Origin: Nitrososphaerales archaeon TH5896
GTDB lineage: Archaea > Thermoproteota > Nitrososphaeria > Nitrososphaerales > Nitrososphaeraceae
NCBI GenBank assembly: GCA_014523625.1
Contig: JAATVP010000062.1
Location: 1-8,554, forward strand
Direction of reading: 5' to 3'
Length of the DNA: 8,554 nt
The notes below the pieces were generated by a model. It saw only the letters and a program-made list of their open reading frames with translations, searched no databases and was not told where the DNA came from. Each line of letters starts with the position of its first letter. Positions within the stretch are counted from its first letter, which is position 1. The position numbers and the translations under genes were made by a program. Below, one piece after another: positions 1-5,838 of the stretch.

Positions 1-1147
1 CCTCTACAAGTCTTTCAAGAGTTATTCTATCTTTATTCACACCCTCGCTCAATAACACTGGCAGCATAGATCCCATACCTGGAAATCCAGAAAGAGCAGT
101 CCACAAGTCACCTTTTCCTTGTTTTAGCGAAAGCGTGTTTGAAACATGATCTGTCCCCACAGTGTCGATTATTCCGTTTTTCAGTCCGTACCACATACTT
201 TGCAGATCTGATTTTGAGCGAAGCGGGGGCACAACTTTTCCATTGATACTACCGAAATCAGTGGTATGGGTAAGATAATGTGGGCATGTTTCCACATACG
301 TGACCAAATTGCCTCTCTCTTTCTCGGTGATAATTGCATCAAGGGCGACTGAAGAGCCAATATGTGCGAAATATAACTTAGAACTGTATTTCCTTCCTAG
401 ATTTGATATTTTCGAAATACTCACTGATTCAGAAAGTGGTGGCCTACTGTCTGACCACTGTTGGAGGTTTGATCCTTTTGGATGAGATATATTGAGTAGC
501 TTTTGTCTTGAGGTATTTTCAGCGCACATAGCTGGATCTTCAGCATGTATAATTACTGTAGAGTTTTCATGCGAACAACTTTTCAAAATGTTCTCAATTA
601 AATCCTCATCCATATTTACTTCGCATTCATTTAATTCTGAACTACCCGGATCTAGATCCATAAGAATGCGATTGTAACCACTCCCTAGATTCATGTATAC
701 TTTGAATGAGCTTATCTTCATATCGTTGATGAGAAATGGAATATCTTCAGCCTGTTTATCGGTTAGAATTGACGCATGAATCGAATAGTCAATGTAATGG
801 TTTTTAGCACTCATACGAAGTTGGTCACTCAATTTCTTGTAGCTGCCATCTAGTCTTAGCATTCGAATTACAGAGGTAATCCCACCAAGTGCAGCTGATT
901 TTGATTCAGTTCTTGCTGCTTTTTCGATAGGGGTGAAGACCCCATAATGTGAATGTGGATCAATTACCCCAGGTATTACATATCTTCCAGAAGCGTCAAT
1001 CCTATTGGATGCAATCACGTTTGTAGAATCCTTTCTAAGATCCTTGATTTTTCCATCTTCGATGAGAATATCCAGTTGGAGTACACCTACCTTTGGTATT
1101 ACGACTCCCAAAGCACCATAGATTAAGATATCACAGTCGTTCTCCAA
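1..1147 (-). CDS. Cyclic amidohydrolase, hydantoinase/dihydropyrimidinase/allantoinase type (3' end cut off by window)
   Basis: Hydrolyses a cyclic amide bond (hydantoin, dihydropyrimidine, allantoin or dihydroorotate type substrate) with a binuclear metal centre in a TIM barrel; the exact substrate is unknown. I translated 382 residues by hand, without a stop. All expected metal ligands are visible: H65 and H67 in DPHSHYG, the lysine to be carboxylated K149 in SSFKVYM, H201 in IIHAED, H262 in YFAHIG, and D333 in IDTVGTDH. Further family signatures are ETCPHYL, VVPPLRS and GFPGMGSMLPVLLSEG. The family usually has about 440-480 residues, so roughly 60-100 are missing beyond position 1. The start is a TTG at 1145-1147: the frame has an upstream stop (TAG) and no ATG, an AGGT lies 4 bases upstream, and the homologous N-terminus (CDILIYGA) begins right there. 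It is transcribed divergently from the small zinc protein. Family certain, substrate open. Confidence 0.9.
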   Translation of the reverse strand, partial: MENDCDILIYGALGVVIPKVGVLQLDILIEDGKIKDLRKDSTNVIASNRIDASGRYVIPGVIDPHSHYGVFTPIEKAARTESKSAALGGITSVIRMLRLDGSYKKLSDQLRMSAKNHYIDYSIHASILTDKQAEDIPFLINDMKISSFKVYMNLGSGYNRILMDLDPGSSELNECEVNMDEDLIENILKSCSHENSTVIIHAEDPAMCAENTSRQKLLNISHPKGSNLQQWSDSRPPLSESVSISKISNLGRKYSSKLYFAHIGSSVALDAIITEKERGNLVTYVETCPHYLTHTTDFGSINGKVVPPLRSKSDLQSMWYGLKNGIIDTVGTDHVSNTLSLKQGKGDLWTALSGFPGMGSMLPVLLSEGVNKDRITLERLVE

Positions 1148-1170
1148 ATAACCTGATAGACATAAAAACT

Positions 1171-1179
1171 ATTAAAAAA
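1171..1179 (-). promoter_or_regulatory. TATA-like box of the amidohydrolase gene
   Basis: On the minus strand the bases read TTTTTTAAT, centred about 28 bases before the TTG start at 1147. This is the usual archaeal TATA-to-start distance for a transcript with almost no leader. Assigned from position and composition only. Confidence 0.35.
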
Positions 1180-1521
1180 GGTTCCCTCAATAGCTGCGAA
1201 CTAACTTGTTCTGCGCGACTTGGCATATTAATTTGAATAGCATAGGTTTCTTTTCATAGTAGATAGCTGCAGATCACTTAATCGGATATTATACATGTGT
1301 TTCTTAGGCTCTACATCGCATGTTGGTGGAGCATTTCAAATCAATTTCCGTCGTTTGCCACCAGAAATCTGCTTTTTTAAGTAATACCATTCCCAGATAA
1401 CAATTCAAGGTTACCCATTGGAACAACTCTAAATTATTCCTACGACAATCTCGATGCCTTTCAAATTGTTGCTCAAAGATGGGTTTATGTTTCCTTTTGG
1501 ACATGCACAATGATGCTAATG

Positions 1522-1552
1522 TTTATGAACTTGTTTACATGATACAGGTGAT
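1522..1552 (+). promoter_or_regulatory. Promoter and ribosome binding site of the small zinc protein
   Basis: TTTATGAA at 1522-1529 is a TATA-like box about 29 bases before the TTG at 1555. AGGTGAT at 1546-1552 matches the archaeal Shine-Dalgarno sequence very well, though its spacing to the TTG is short (2-3 bases). A TGA at 1549-1551 in the same frame excludes any earlier start, so TTG is the only upstream choice. Confidence 0.4.
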
Positions 1553-1554
1553 GT

Positions 1555-1803
1555 TTGGATTCGACTCGGCATAAACAGACCAAAAAGAAGGAAAGCGAAG
1601 GGCTCGACTATGACATGTGTGTTTGTGGGCATGTACGATTTTGGCATTATGGTAAATGTCTAATGGTAACGCTGGATTATGAAGATCATATTTCTACAGA
1701 GTACGGGTTCTGCGGGTGTGCGGAATTTAGGCAGGTTAAGAAGGAAACTTACCAGAACAAGAAAAAGAAATCAAAAAAAGTTCCCATTGGTAAAATTGCT
1801 TGA
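1555..1803 (+). CDS. Small Cys/His-rich, probably zinc-binding protein
   Basis: An 82-residue protein that I cannot assign to a named family. Its core holds C22-x-C24-G-H26, H31, C35 and then C53-G-C55-x-E-F. This is enough ligands for one zinc site, or two that share residues, and it looks like a compact zinc ribbon. The core is flanked by Lys-rich tails (residues 7-13 and 62-80), which suggests contact with nucleic acid or another polyanion. There is no signal peptide or membrane segment. The start is TTG, supported by a strong AGGTGAT just upstream and an in-frame stop before it; the first in-frame ATG (residue 21) would remove only the basic N-terminal tail. The paired Cys/His spacing makes chance unlikely. 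Function is unknown; the nucleic-acid role is inference. Confidence 0.7.
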   Translation: MDSTRHKQTKKKESEGLDYDMCVCGHVRFWHYGKCLMVTLDYEDHISTEYGFCGCAEFRQVKKETYQNKKKKSKKVPIGKIA

Positions 1804-2015
1804 GATGAGTTTAGTAGTCATATGATCCCACCTCTCTGATTCAATATTTCCCAAACTATAGGATGGGTCGTCAGAAGTATTTCAAGAATTTGATCGTTTA
1901 TTTAATAGGTCTTGGAGCTGGATAAATAGCGTAGTGCATACACGGATCTGAAATTATTTTGCCCCTATAATAGCCATGCCATATGAAGATGATTCTGACT
2001 ATATCTTCCGTTACG

Positions 2016-2037
2016 GGCATTAATTGGAATGCCAATT
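2016..2037 (+). repeat. Two overlapping, mutually exclusive inverted repeats
   Basis: Hairpin A pairs GGCATT (2016-2021) with AATGCC (2028-2033) around the loop AATTGG. Hairpin B pairs AATTGG (2022-2027) with CCAATT (2032-2037) around the loop AATG. Both stems are perfect 6-base pairs. They share bases 2032-2033, and the loop of A is the 5' arm of B, so only one can form at a time. Regulatory meaning is unproven. Confidence 0.45.
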
Positions 2038-2118
2038 CAAACTCTTTAAAGCTAGCATACATCCCTAATTAAGCGATTTGTATTCGTTGAGCCGTGTATT
2101 GCAATTGAATCTCTCAGC

Positions 2119-2166
2119 TATAATATAGGTCTAATACTTGAAGTCATATCCATCTTGAGTAGGAAG
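2119..2166 (+). promoter_or_regulatory. TATA-like box and possible ribosome binding site before the ureohydrolase
   Basis: TATAATATA at 2119-2127 is a good archaeal TATA match and would place transcription start near 2150. AGGAAG at 2161-2166 is a possible ribosome binding site 10 bases before the ATG at 2177. It is the only visible support for that upstream start. Confidence 0.35.
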
Positions 2167-2176
2167 AACATCCAAA

Positions 2177-3109
2177 ATGATCTTGCTGGTGCCGTTGCTC
2201 TCTGTTTATATATCGACCGAATTTATCTGTCAAGTTATATTGAATATTGAGAGATTTCCTCTAGCAAATGTTACATCCATGAGTGATGCAGAGATCGCTT
2301 TGGTACTTGTTGCAGACGAGAGTAAATCACTAGCACCCAGAAAAGGGACTGATCAAGGTCCTAGGGCAATGAGAGACGCATTTGAAAATTCTGAATTATT
2401 CAAAAGGGACGATAAAACTATCTCAATATGCCCAATGCGTAACGATTACCTTAATAAGAGAATTTTAGATATTGGATTTACTAATAGAAATGATTTATAT
2501 TCATTAATCTGCAAACTTGTAACAAACAAAATAGTTCCAGTTATTATTGGAGGAGATCATTCTATTACTACAATTGCTATAGATGCGATTTCTGCAACAT
2601 TAGGTAAGATTGGTTTATTATATTTTGATGCCCATCCTGATTTTGTATCCTCTAAGGCAGACTATTATGGATCGGTGATAACAGACTCGCTTGACAAACT
2701 TGACGAAAGTAATGTTACCTTTATAGGTACTAGAGCCTCCGAAATAGAGGAGGTCGAGAATATTCAGCGAAGTGGCTTTCAAGTTGTATCCCCACTGGAT
2801 ATCTTAGAGGAAGGCATTAACAAGACAATCGACAAGGTTCGCGCAAGAGGTACACCCAGAAAATATGTGTCAATCGACCTTGACTGTCTTGATCCTGCAT
2901 TTGCTCCAGGGGTGTCAGTTCCTACTCCATGTGGGCTTACAAGCGTCGAGCTAACCTGCCTGGTCAAACATGCGGTGAGTTCAGGGATAATAGGTATGGA
3001 CATAGTCGAACTTTGCCCTAGGTATGACATTAATGATATGACGGCTTCTTTAGCGGCGAGATTGCTTTCAGAATCTGTGGCTTCCATGAAATCAGGTTAT
3101 TTGAGCTAA
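2177..3109 (+). CDS. Ureohydrolase (arginase/agmatinase family)
   Basis: Binuclear-manganese hydrolase that splits a guanidino compound (arginine, agmatine or similar) into an amine and urea; likely cytoplasmic. Metal ligands are complete: H128 in GGDHS, D151/H153/D155 in DAHPD, D234 and D236 in SIDLDCLDPAFAPG; E278 in MDIVEL matches the conserved guanidinium-binding Glu. The His usually found after the second motif (SHG of agmatinases) is absent: the sequence here is YYGSV, so the substrate is uncertain. The start is uncertain too. Residues 1-21 are hydrophobic and do not look like this family; similarity seems to begin near TTG 2240 (NIERFPLAN) or ATG 2279 (MSDAEIAL), but only ATG 2177 has a ribosome-binding-site-like sequence. 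The next gene begins 16 bases downstream, so they are probably co-transcribed. In a urease-bearing ammonia oxidiser the urea could feed ammonia oxidation; that is inference. Confidence 0.87.
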   Translation: MILLVPLLSVYISTEFICQVILNIERFPLANVTSMSDAEIALVLVADESKSLAPRKGTDQGPRAMRDAFENSELFKRDDKTISICPMRNDYLNKRILDIGFTNRNDLYSLICKLVTNKIVPVIIGGDHSITTIAIDAISATLGKIGLLYFDAHPDFVSSKADYYGSVITDSLDKLDESNVTFIGTRASEIEEVENIQRSGFQVVSPLDILEEGINKTIDKVRARGTPRKYVSIDLDCLDPAFAPGVSVPTPCGLTSVELTCLVKHAVSSGIIGMDIVELCPRYDINDMTASLAARLLSESVASMKSGYLS

Positions 3110-3113
3110 TATT

Positions 3114-3117
3114 GGAG
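3114..3117 (+). promoter_or_regulatory. Ribosome binding site deciding a TTG start
   Basis: GGAG in the 16-base gap after the ureohydrolase lies 8 bases before TTG 3126 but 20 before the first ATG (3138). The spacing favours the TTG as the start of the metallopeptidase gene. Confidence 0.5.
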
Positions 3118-3125
3118 AATATTCT

Positions 3126-3857
3126 TTGACTACGAGGATGGATCCGAATCAATTTACTTCAGTTAAGCTTTCTAATGGAATTAGTGCAAATATCGAGATA
3201 GTCAGAAGTAATAGGGCAAAACGCATCTCTCTTAAGGCAAACCGACACGGGATTTATGCAATAGTTCCAAACTTAACAAGTCCCTTTGAGGCGATGACTT
3301 TCATTGAATCAAAAAAAGAATGGATTCTCAAATCTGTTACTTATTTTGAGAGGATTACGAGAGGGTTAAATCCAATGCTTATTCAACGAGGAAAAATACT
3401 TTTTTTAGGGTCGCCATATGACATTCAACTCATTAAGGACCAACGCTGTTATGTAATTCTGTCTGAAAGTCTGAAAAGGATTACAGTTCATAGTCCAAAT
3501 GATAATAAAAAGAAAAAGACAATCATTGAATTCTACCGTCAACACACATCTCGAATTCTTGATGAGCGAATAAGAGTATTTTCCTCAAAACTAAACTTAG
3601 ATTTCAATCGCATCTCTATTAGATATCATAGATCCAGATGGGGGAGTTGTTCCTTAAAAAAGAATTTGAATTTTAATGTAATGCTATCTACACTACCAAA
3701 TCATGTTATTGACTACATTATTGTCCACGAATTATTGCACTTGGTAGAGCTCAATCATTCCAAGAGGTTTTGGAGGCTAGTCAAGTTAAATCACCCTACC
3801 TACGAAGACGATCGAAAATGGTTGCGAATGTATGGCCCATTTATCAGCCTACCCTGA
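3126..3857 (+). CDS. YgjP/DUF45-type zinc metallopeptidase-like protein (M48-related)
   Basis: A 243-residue protein of the YgjP-like (DUF45, WLM-related) metallopeptidase group. The zinc site is HELLH at residues 201-205 with catalytic E202 and a third ligand H211 in LNHSKRFW. The preceding RYHRSRWGSCS (167-176), LNFNVML and VIDYIIVHE are signature elements of the family, and the tail DDRKWLRMYG matches its usual end. The length fits the family (about 230-240 residues). No signal peptide or membrane segment, so probably cytoplasmic. Members often neighbour restriction or DNA-repair genes, but nothing here supports such a role. The gene follows the ureohydrolase by 16 bases in the same direction and likely shares its transcript. 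The TTG start is chosen for its spacing from GGAG; ATG 3138 is the alternative. Substrate unknown. Confidence 0.88.
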   Translation: MTTRMDPNQFTSVKLSNGISANIEIVRSNRAKRISLKANRHGIYAIVPNLTSPFEAMTFIESKKEWILKSVTYFERITRGLNPMLIQRGKILFLGSPYDIQLIKDQRCYVILSESLKRITVHSPNDNKKKKTIIEFYRQHTSRILDERIRVFSSKLNLDFNRISIRYHRSRWGSCSLKKNLNFNVMLSTLPNHVIDYIIVHELLHLVELNHSKRFWRLVKLNHPTYEDDRKWLRMYGPFISLP

Positions 3858-3952
3858 GGTCACTTAGAGAAAATACCATCGAGTTGGCAAAAAAATCTAT
3901 CTACCTTGTTGCGATAACTTAAATTGACACAAATAACCATAATAATCAACCA

Positions 3953-3961
3953 AAAAATATA
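3953..3961 (+). promoter_or_regulatory. TATA-like box of the small unrecognised gene
   Basis: AAAAATATA lies about 40 bases before ATG 3997. Transcription would start near 3983-3987, giving a leader of roughly 10 bases. The in-frame TTG at 3976 would then lie upstream of the transcript start, which argues for ATG 3997. Confidence 0.4.
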
Positions 3962-3996
3962 CCTCCTTCGTTTATTTGTATAGGACAATTCAGGGT

Positions 3997-4242
3997 ATGA
4001 TAAAAGTCTACGAGATCCATCGATATCTAAACGACCAGTTCCAATATGTTGTGGCACGGACTCACAAATATACGGAAGAAAAAGTGCATCAAGACGTCAA
4101 AAGGATGAATGAAATGTTAAGTACAGATCTTAGGGAAAGTGGTGTCAGATACGTCTTTGCAATCGAAGACATGGCAGCGTCGAACAAGAAAACCTCAACC
4201 AAGTACTTGCATCAACAAAATAGAAATCCCTGGGCCAGGTAA
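3997..4242 (+). CDS. Small unrecognised protein (81 residues)
   Basis: I do not recognise this protein. From ATG 3997 it reads MIKVYEIHRYLNDQFQYVVA onward: a short beta-strand-like start, then a charged, probably helical stretch (HKYTEEKVHQDVKRMNEML), a second hydrophobic strand (VRYVFAIEDM) and a basic, polar tail ending NPWAR. No Cys motif, signal peptide or membrane segment. It looks like a small alpha/beta protein with the composition of a real gene. It has its own TATA-like box, a weak AGGGT just before the ATG, and a T-tract 24 bases after its stop, so it is probably a single-gene transcript. An alternative start, TTG 3976, adds seven residues. Coding status is likely; function unknown. 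Confidence 0.6.
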   Translation: MIKVYEIHRYLNDQFQYVVARTHKYTEEKVHQDVKRMNEMLSTDLRESGVRYVFAIEDMAASNKKTSTKYLHQQNRNPWAR

Positions 4243-4266
4243 CTTTTCTTTCCTGCAGTTCAATAA

Positions 4267-4275
4267 TTTTTTTTT
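4267..4275 (+). terminator. T9 tract, probable archaeal terminator
   Basis: Nine consecutive T residues 24 bases after the small-protein stop, with no strong hairpin before them, fit the oligo-T type of archaeal terminator. The same A/T-rich stretch (TTTTTAAG, 4271-4278) may double as the TATA box of the rhodanese gene, whose ATG is 46 bases downstream. Confidence 0.45.
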
Positions 4276-4323
4276 AAGTGAATACGTAGGGATAAGTAAG
4301 GTAATGCATTATGACGACCAGGT

Positions 4324-5151
4324 ATGAACCTTATTCTTTCTGCAAAGGAATTAAACCGAGTGTTGCATGATTCCAATCTAGTAGGAAAAACTATCATAAT
4401 TGATACGAGACCACTCCTCGAGTATCTTGACGGACATATTCCGGGTGCCATTAACATGGATTTGATGCAGTTTCATTGGATCGACACATCTAGGACCGGA
4501 ATAAGGCAATTCAACAGACAGATGAACATTTTGTATTCAAACCTGGGTCTGCCTGACACAGAATTTGTTGTATTCTATGACAATATATCAGGCCCTTCTG
4601 CATCAAGAGGAGTATGGCTCTCACTCTATTTTTCACATTTAAATGCGTCTATATTAGATGGCGGAATGGGAGAATGGAAGGCAGAAGGTCTAGAAGTTGA
4701 GAAAGAAACCAATGCTTTTCCCCATTCAAAACTAGCAACAATAGTAAATTCAGAAGTCCTGGCAGATTTGAAAATGGTAAAGTCCTCGGTAATGCACAAG
4801 TCAGAAACGAAATATGCTTTATTGGATTGTAGATCAGAGCAAGAGTTCAAAGGAGGAGTAGTACGTGCTCTGAAAAGGGGTCATATTCCTGGCGCAGTTA
4901 ATATTGACTGGTCTCTTAATATAGATAAAGAGAGGAATGGCAAATTCAAGAGTCTCTCAGATTTGGCTGAAAGATATCGTAGGATATCAAAATCCGACGA
5001 AGTAGTCACCTACTGTCAGGGCGGTTACAGGGCTGCAAATACATTCATTGTGCTGAAGATGTTGGGTTACGAAAAAGTGAAGATGTATCTAGGGTCATGG
5101 GGAGAATGGGGTAATAGGCCTGATCTTCCAGTAGAAACAAACGATTCTTAA
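4324..5151 (+). CDS. Two-domain rhodanese: thiosulfate/3-mercaptopyruvate sulfurtransferase
   Basis: Transfers sulfane sulfur from thiosulfate or 3-mercaptopyruvate to an acceptor such as cyanide or a thiol; probably cytoplasmic, with no signal peptide. At 275 residues it has the usual tandem layout. The N-terminal domain (about 5-125) contains IIIDTRPLLEYLDGHIPGAIN and LDGGMGEW but no active-site Cys (YDNISGPSASRG at that place), the normal non-catalytic half. The C-terminal domain (about 140-272) contains LLDCRSEQEF, GHIPGAVNIDW and the catalytic loop YCQGGYRA with the persulfide cysteine C231, ending in GSWGEWGNRPDLPVE as in typical members. The loop's CQ-G-GYR pattern is closer to thiosulfate sulfurtransferases than to the CG-S-GVT of mercaptopyruvate enzymes, so thiosulfate is my first guess. 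A stop at 4312-4314 excludes an earlier start in frame. Possible roles are cyanide detoxification or sulfur mobilisation. Confidence 0.92.
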   Translation: MNLILSAKELNRVLHDSNLVGKTIIIDTRPLLEYLDGHIPGAINMDLMQFHWIDTSRTGIRQFNRQMNILYSNLGLPDTEFVVFYDNISGPSASRGVWLSLYFSHLNASILDGGMGEWKAEGLEVEKETNAFPHSKLATIVNSEVLADLKMVKSSVMHKSETKYALLDCRSEQEFKGGVVRALKRGHIPGAVNIDWSLNIDKERNGKFKSLSDLAERYRRISKSDEVVTYCQGGYRAANTFIVLKMLGYEKVKMYLGSWGEWGNRPDLPVETNDS

Positions 5152-5355
5152 AATGTGCATTGCATTCTCTCATTTACTAAATTCATCGGAATTGGAATCG
5201 CGACCCTCATATTAGCAGTAGAAAAATTATACTAAAAGTGGGTGTCGGCTCGTGTGTATTTTGACCTAACTTTGGCAAGGTTGATCGAACATAGGAAAGG
5301 CTCTGCTGACGGGAGTCAAAAGTATAAAAATGATAGCCATTGATCAGATAAATCG
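5152..5355. other. Intergenic region between rhodanese and DUF6659-like genes
   Basis: Contains no ORF worth calling. AACTTTGGCAAGGTT at about 5268-5282 can form a 6-base-pair stem with one G-T pair and a 3-base loop. The TATA-like box of the following gene is near its right end. Confidence 0.4.
5323..5330 (+). promoter_or_regulatory. TATA box of the DUF6659-like gene
   Basis: TATAAAAA is centred 30 bases before ATG 5356, the distance expected for a leaderless or near-leaderless archaeal transcript. No ribosome-binding-site-like sequence precedes the ATG, which agrees. Confidence 0.5.
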
Positions 5356-5772
5356 ATGACCGATAATAATTTGTTTAAACGCTTCTGTGACAAAGTAGTA
5401 ACTCTTGATAAATCAATTAGATTTATTGGAATTGCTGATGGCCATGGGAGACTACTAGCAACTGCCGAAAGGAAGGGACTAATTCCTTTATTGAACATGC
5501 AAGAGACTGAGCAATACGCTATTACCGCTGCAACTAGACAGTATACTAGGGTCAGATGGCAACAGCTCTTAGGAAAAATATTTTATACTTGTTCTCACTA
5601 CGACAAATTGTTAAGGGTCACCATTCCTATCACTGATGAACACAATCATCTTCGATATGTCATAATCTTCACCTTTGATGTCGACACAGAAAACTTTCAC
5701 GATATAACTATGAAAAAGATTATACCTCTGATTCGTAGAAATCGCAAGAAACTTTTAGAAAGCTCAGTCTAG
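5356..5772 (+). CDS. Small thaumarchaeal protein resembling DUF6659
   Basis: A 138-residue cytoplasmic protein. The pattern IRFIGIADGHGRLLATAERKG near residues 21-41, the RQYTRVRWQQLLGK stretch in the middle and a second hydrophobic strand pair (LLRVTIPITD, LRYVIIFTFDVD) followed by a terminal basic helix are what I recall of a family restricted to ammonia-oxidising archaea and named DUF6659. The alternating strand and helix order is reminiscent of roadblock- or PAS-like sensory folds, but I see no ligand or catalytic residues. Such proteins are often present in many copies per genome. It has its own TATA box and probably a leaderless transcript, and converges on the alcohol dehydrogenase gene. 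Family assignment is from memory and moderate; function unknown. Confidence 0.72.
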   Translation: MTDNNLFKRFCDKVVTLDKSIRFIGIADGHGRLLATAERKGLIPLLNMQETEQYAITAATRQYTRVRWQQLLGKIFYTCSHYDKLLRVTIPITDEHNHLRYVIIFTFDVDTENFHDITMKKIIPLIRRNRKKLLESSV

Positions 5773-5810
5773 TTCTACCAACCTCGAATTTAATGGCAGG
5801 AGAAAGGATA

Positions 5811-5824
5811 TAGCGCGGCCGCTA
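5811..5824. terminator. GC-rich palindrome between convergent genes, possible bidirectional terminator
   Basis: TAGCG (5811-5815) pairs with CGCTA (5820-5824), and the inner GCGGCCGC (5815-5822) is a perfect palindrome. It lies 39 bases after the plus-strand stop and 14 bases after the minus-strand stop. On the minus strand it is followed by the pyrimidine-rich TATATCCTTTCTCC, which fits a terminator for the alcohol dehydrogenase gene. Confidence 0.4.
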
Positions 5825-5838
5825 GTGAAGCTGAATCG

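Larger units (their letters stand above)
1148..1554. other. Gene-poor divergent intergenic region
   Basis: About 400 bases between the divergent amidohydrolase and small zinc-protein genes. Apart from promoter-like A/T-rich boxes near each end I see no convincing gene, RNA fold, repeat or mobile-element end. A 68-codon minus-strand frame (1304-1510) has an unconvincing composition, rich in Trp and Cys with no recognisable motif, and is not called. Confidence 0.5.
1804..2176. other. Gene-poor region upstream of the ureohydrolase
   Basis: About 370 bases without a convincing gene. It contains two very short plus-strand reading frames (1863-1925, 20 codons; 1976-2023, 15 codons), a pair of overlapping hairpins at 2016-2037 and A/T-rich promoter-like boxes (CTATAATAG around 1965-1973 and TATAATATA at 2119-2127). 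It may be a long leader of the ureohydrolase gene or plain spacer. Confidence 0.5.

Noticed and set aside
300..677. Two plus-strand frames of 61 codons each
   Set aside because: They lie antisense to the conserved core of the amidohydrolase, which explains this DNA fully.
1304..1510. 68-codon minus-strand frame in the gap between amidohydrolase and zinc protein
   Set aside because: Composition is unlike its neighbours (many Trp, Cys, Arg), with no motif and no supporting promoter; treated as chance.
2779..3087. 102-codon minus-strand frame
   Set aside because: Antisense shadow of the ureohydrolase segment carrying the DLD and guanidinium-binding motifs.
3860..4057. 65-codon minus-strand frame before the small protein
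   Set aside because: Overlaps the promoter and start of the 81-residue gene; no motif and no promoter of its own.
4139..4327. 62-codon plus-strand frame overlapping the small protein and the rhodanese start
   Set aside because: Overlaps the better-supported 81-residue frame and crosses a T9 tract; Phe-rich translation of the T-run looks noncoding.
4260..4850. Minus-strand frames of 65 and 74 codons
   Set aside because: Antisense to the two rhodanese domains.
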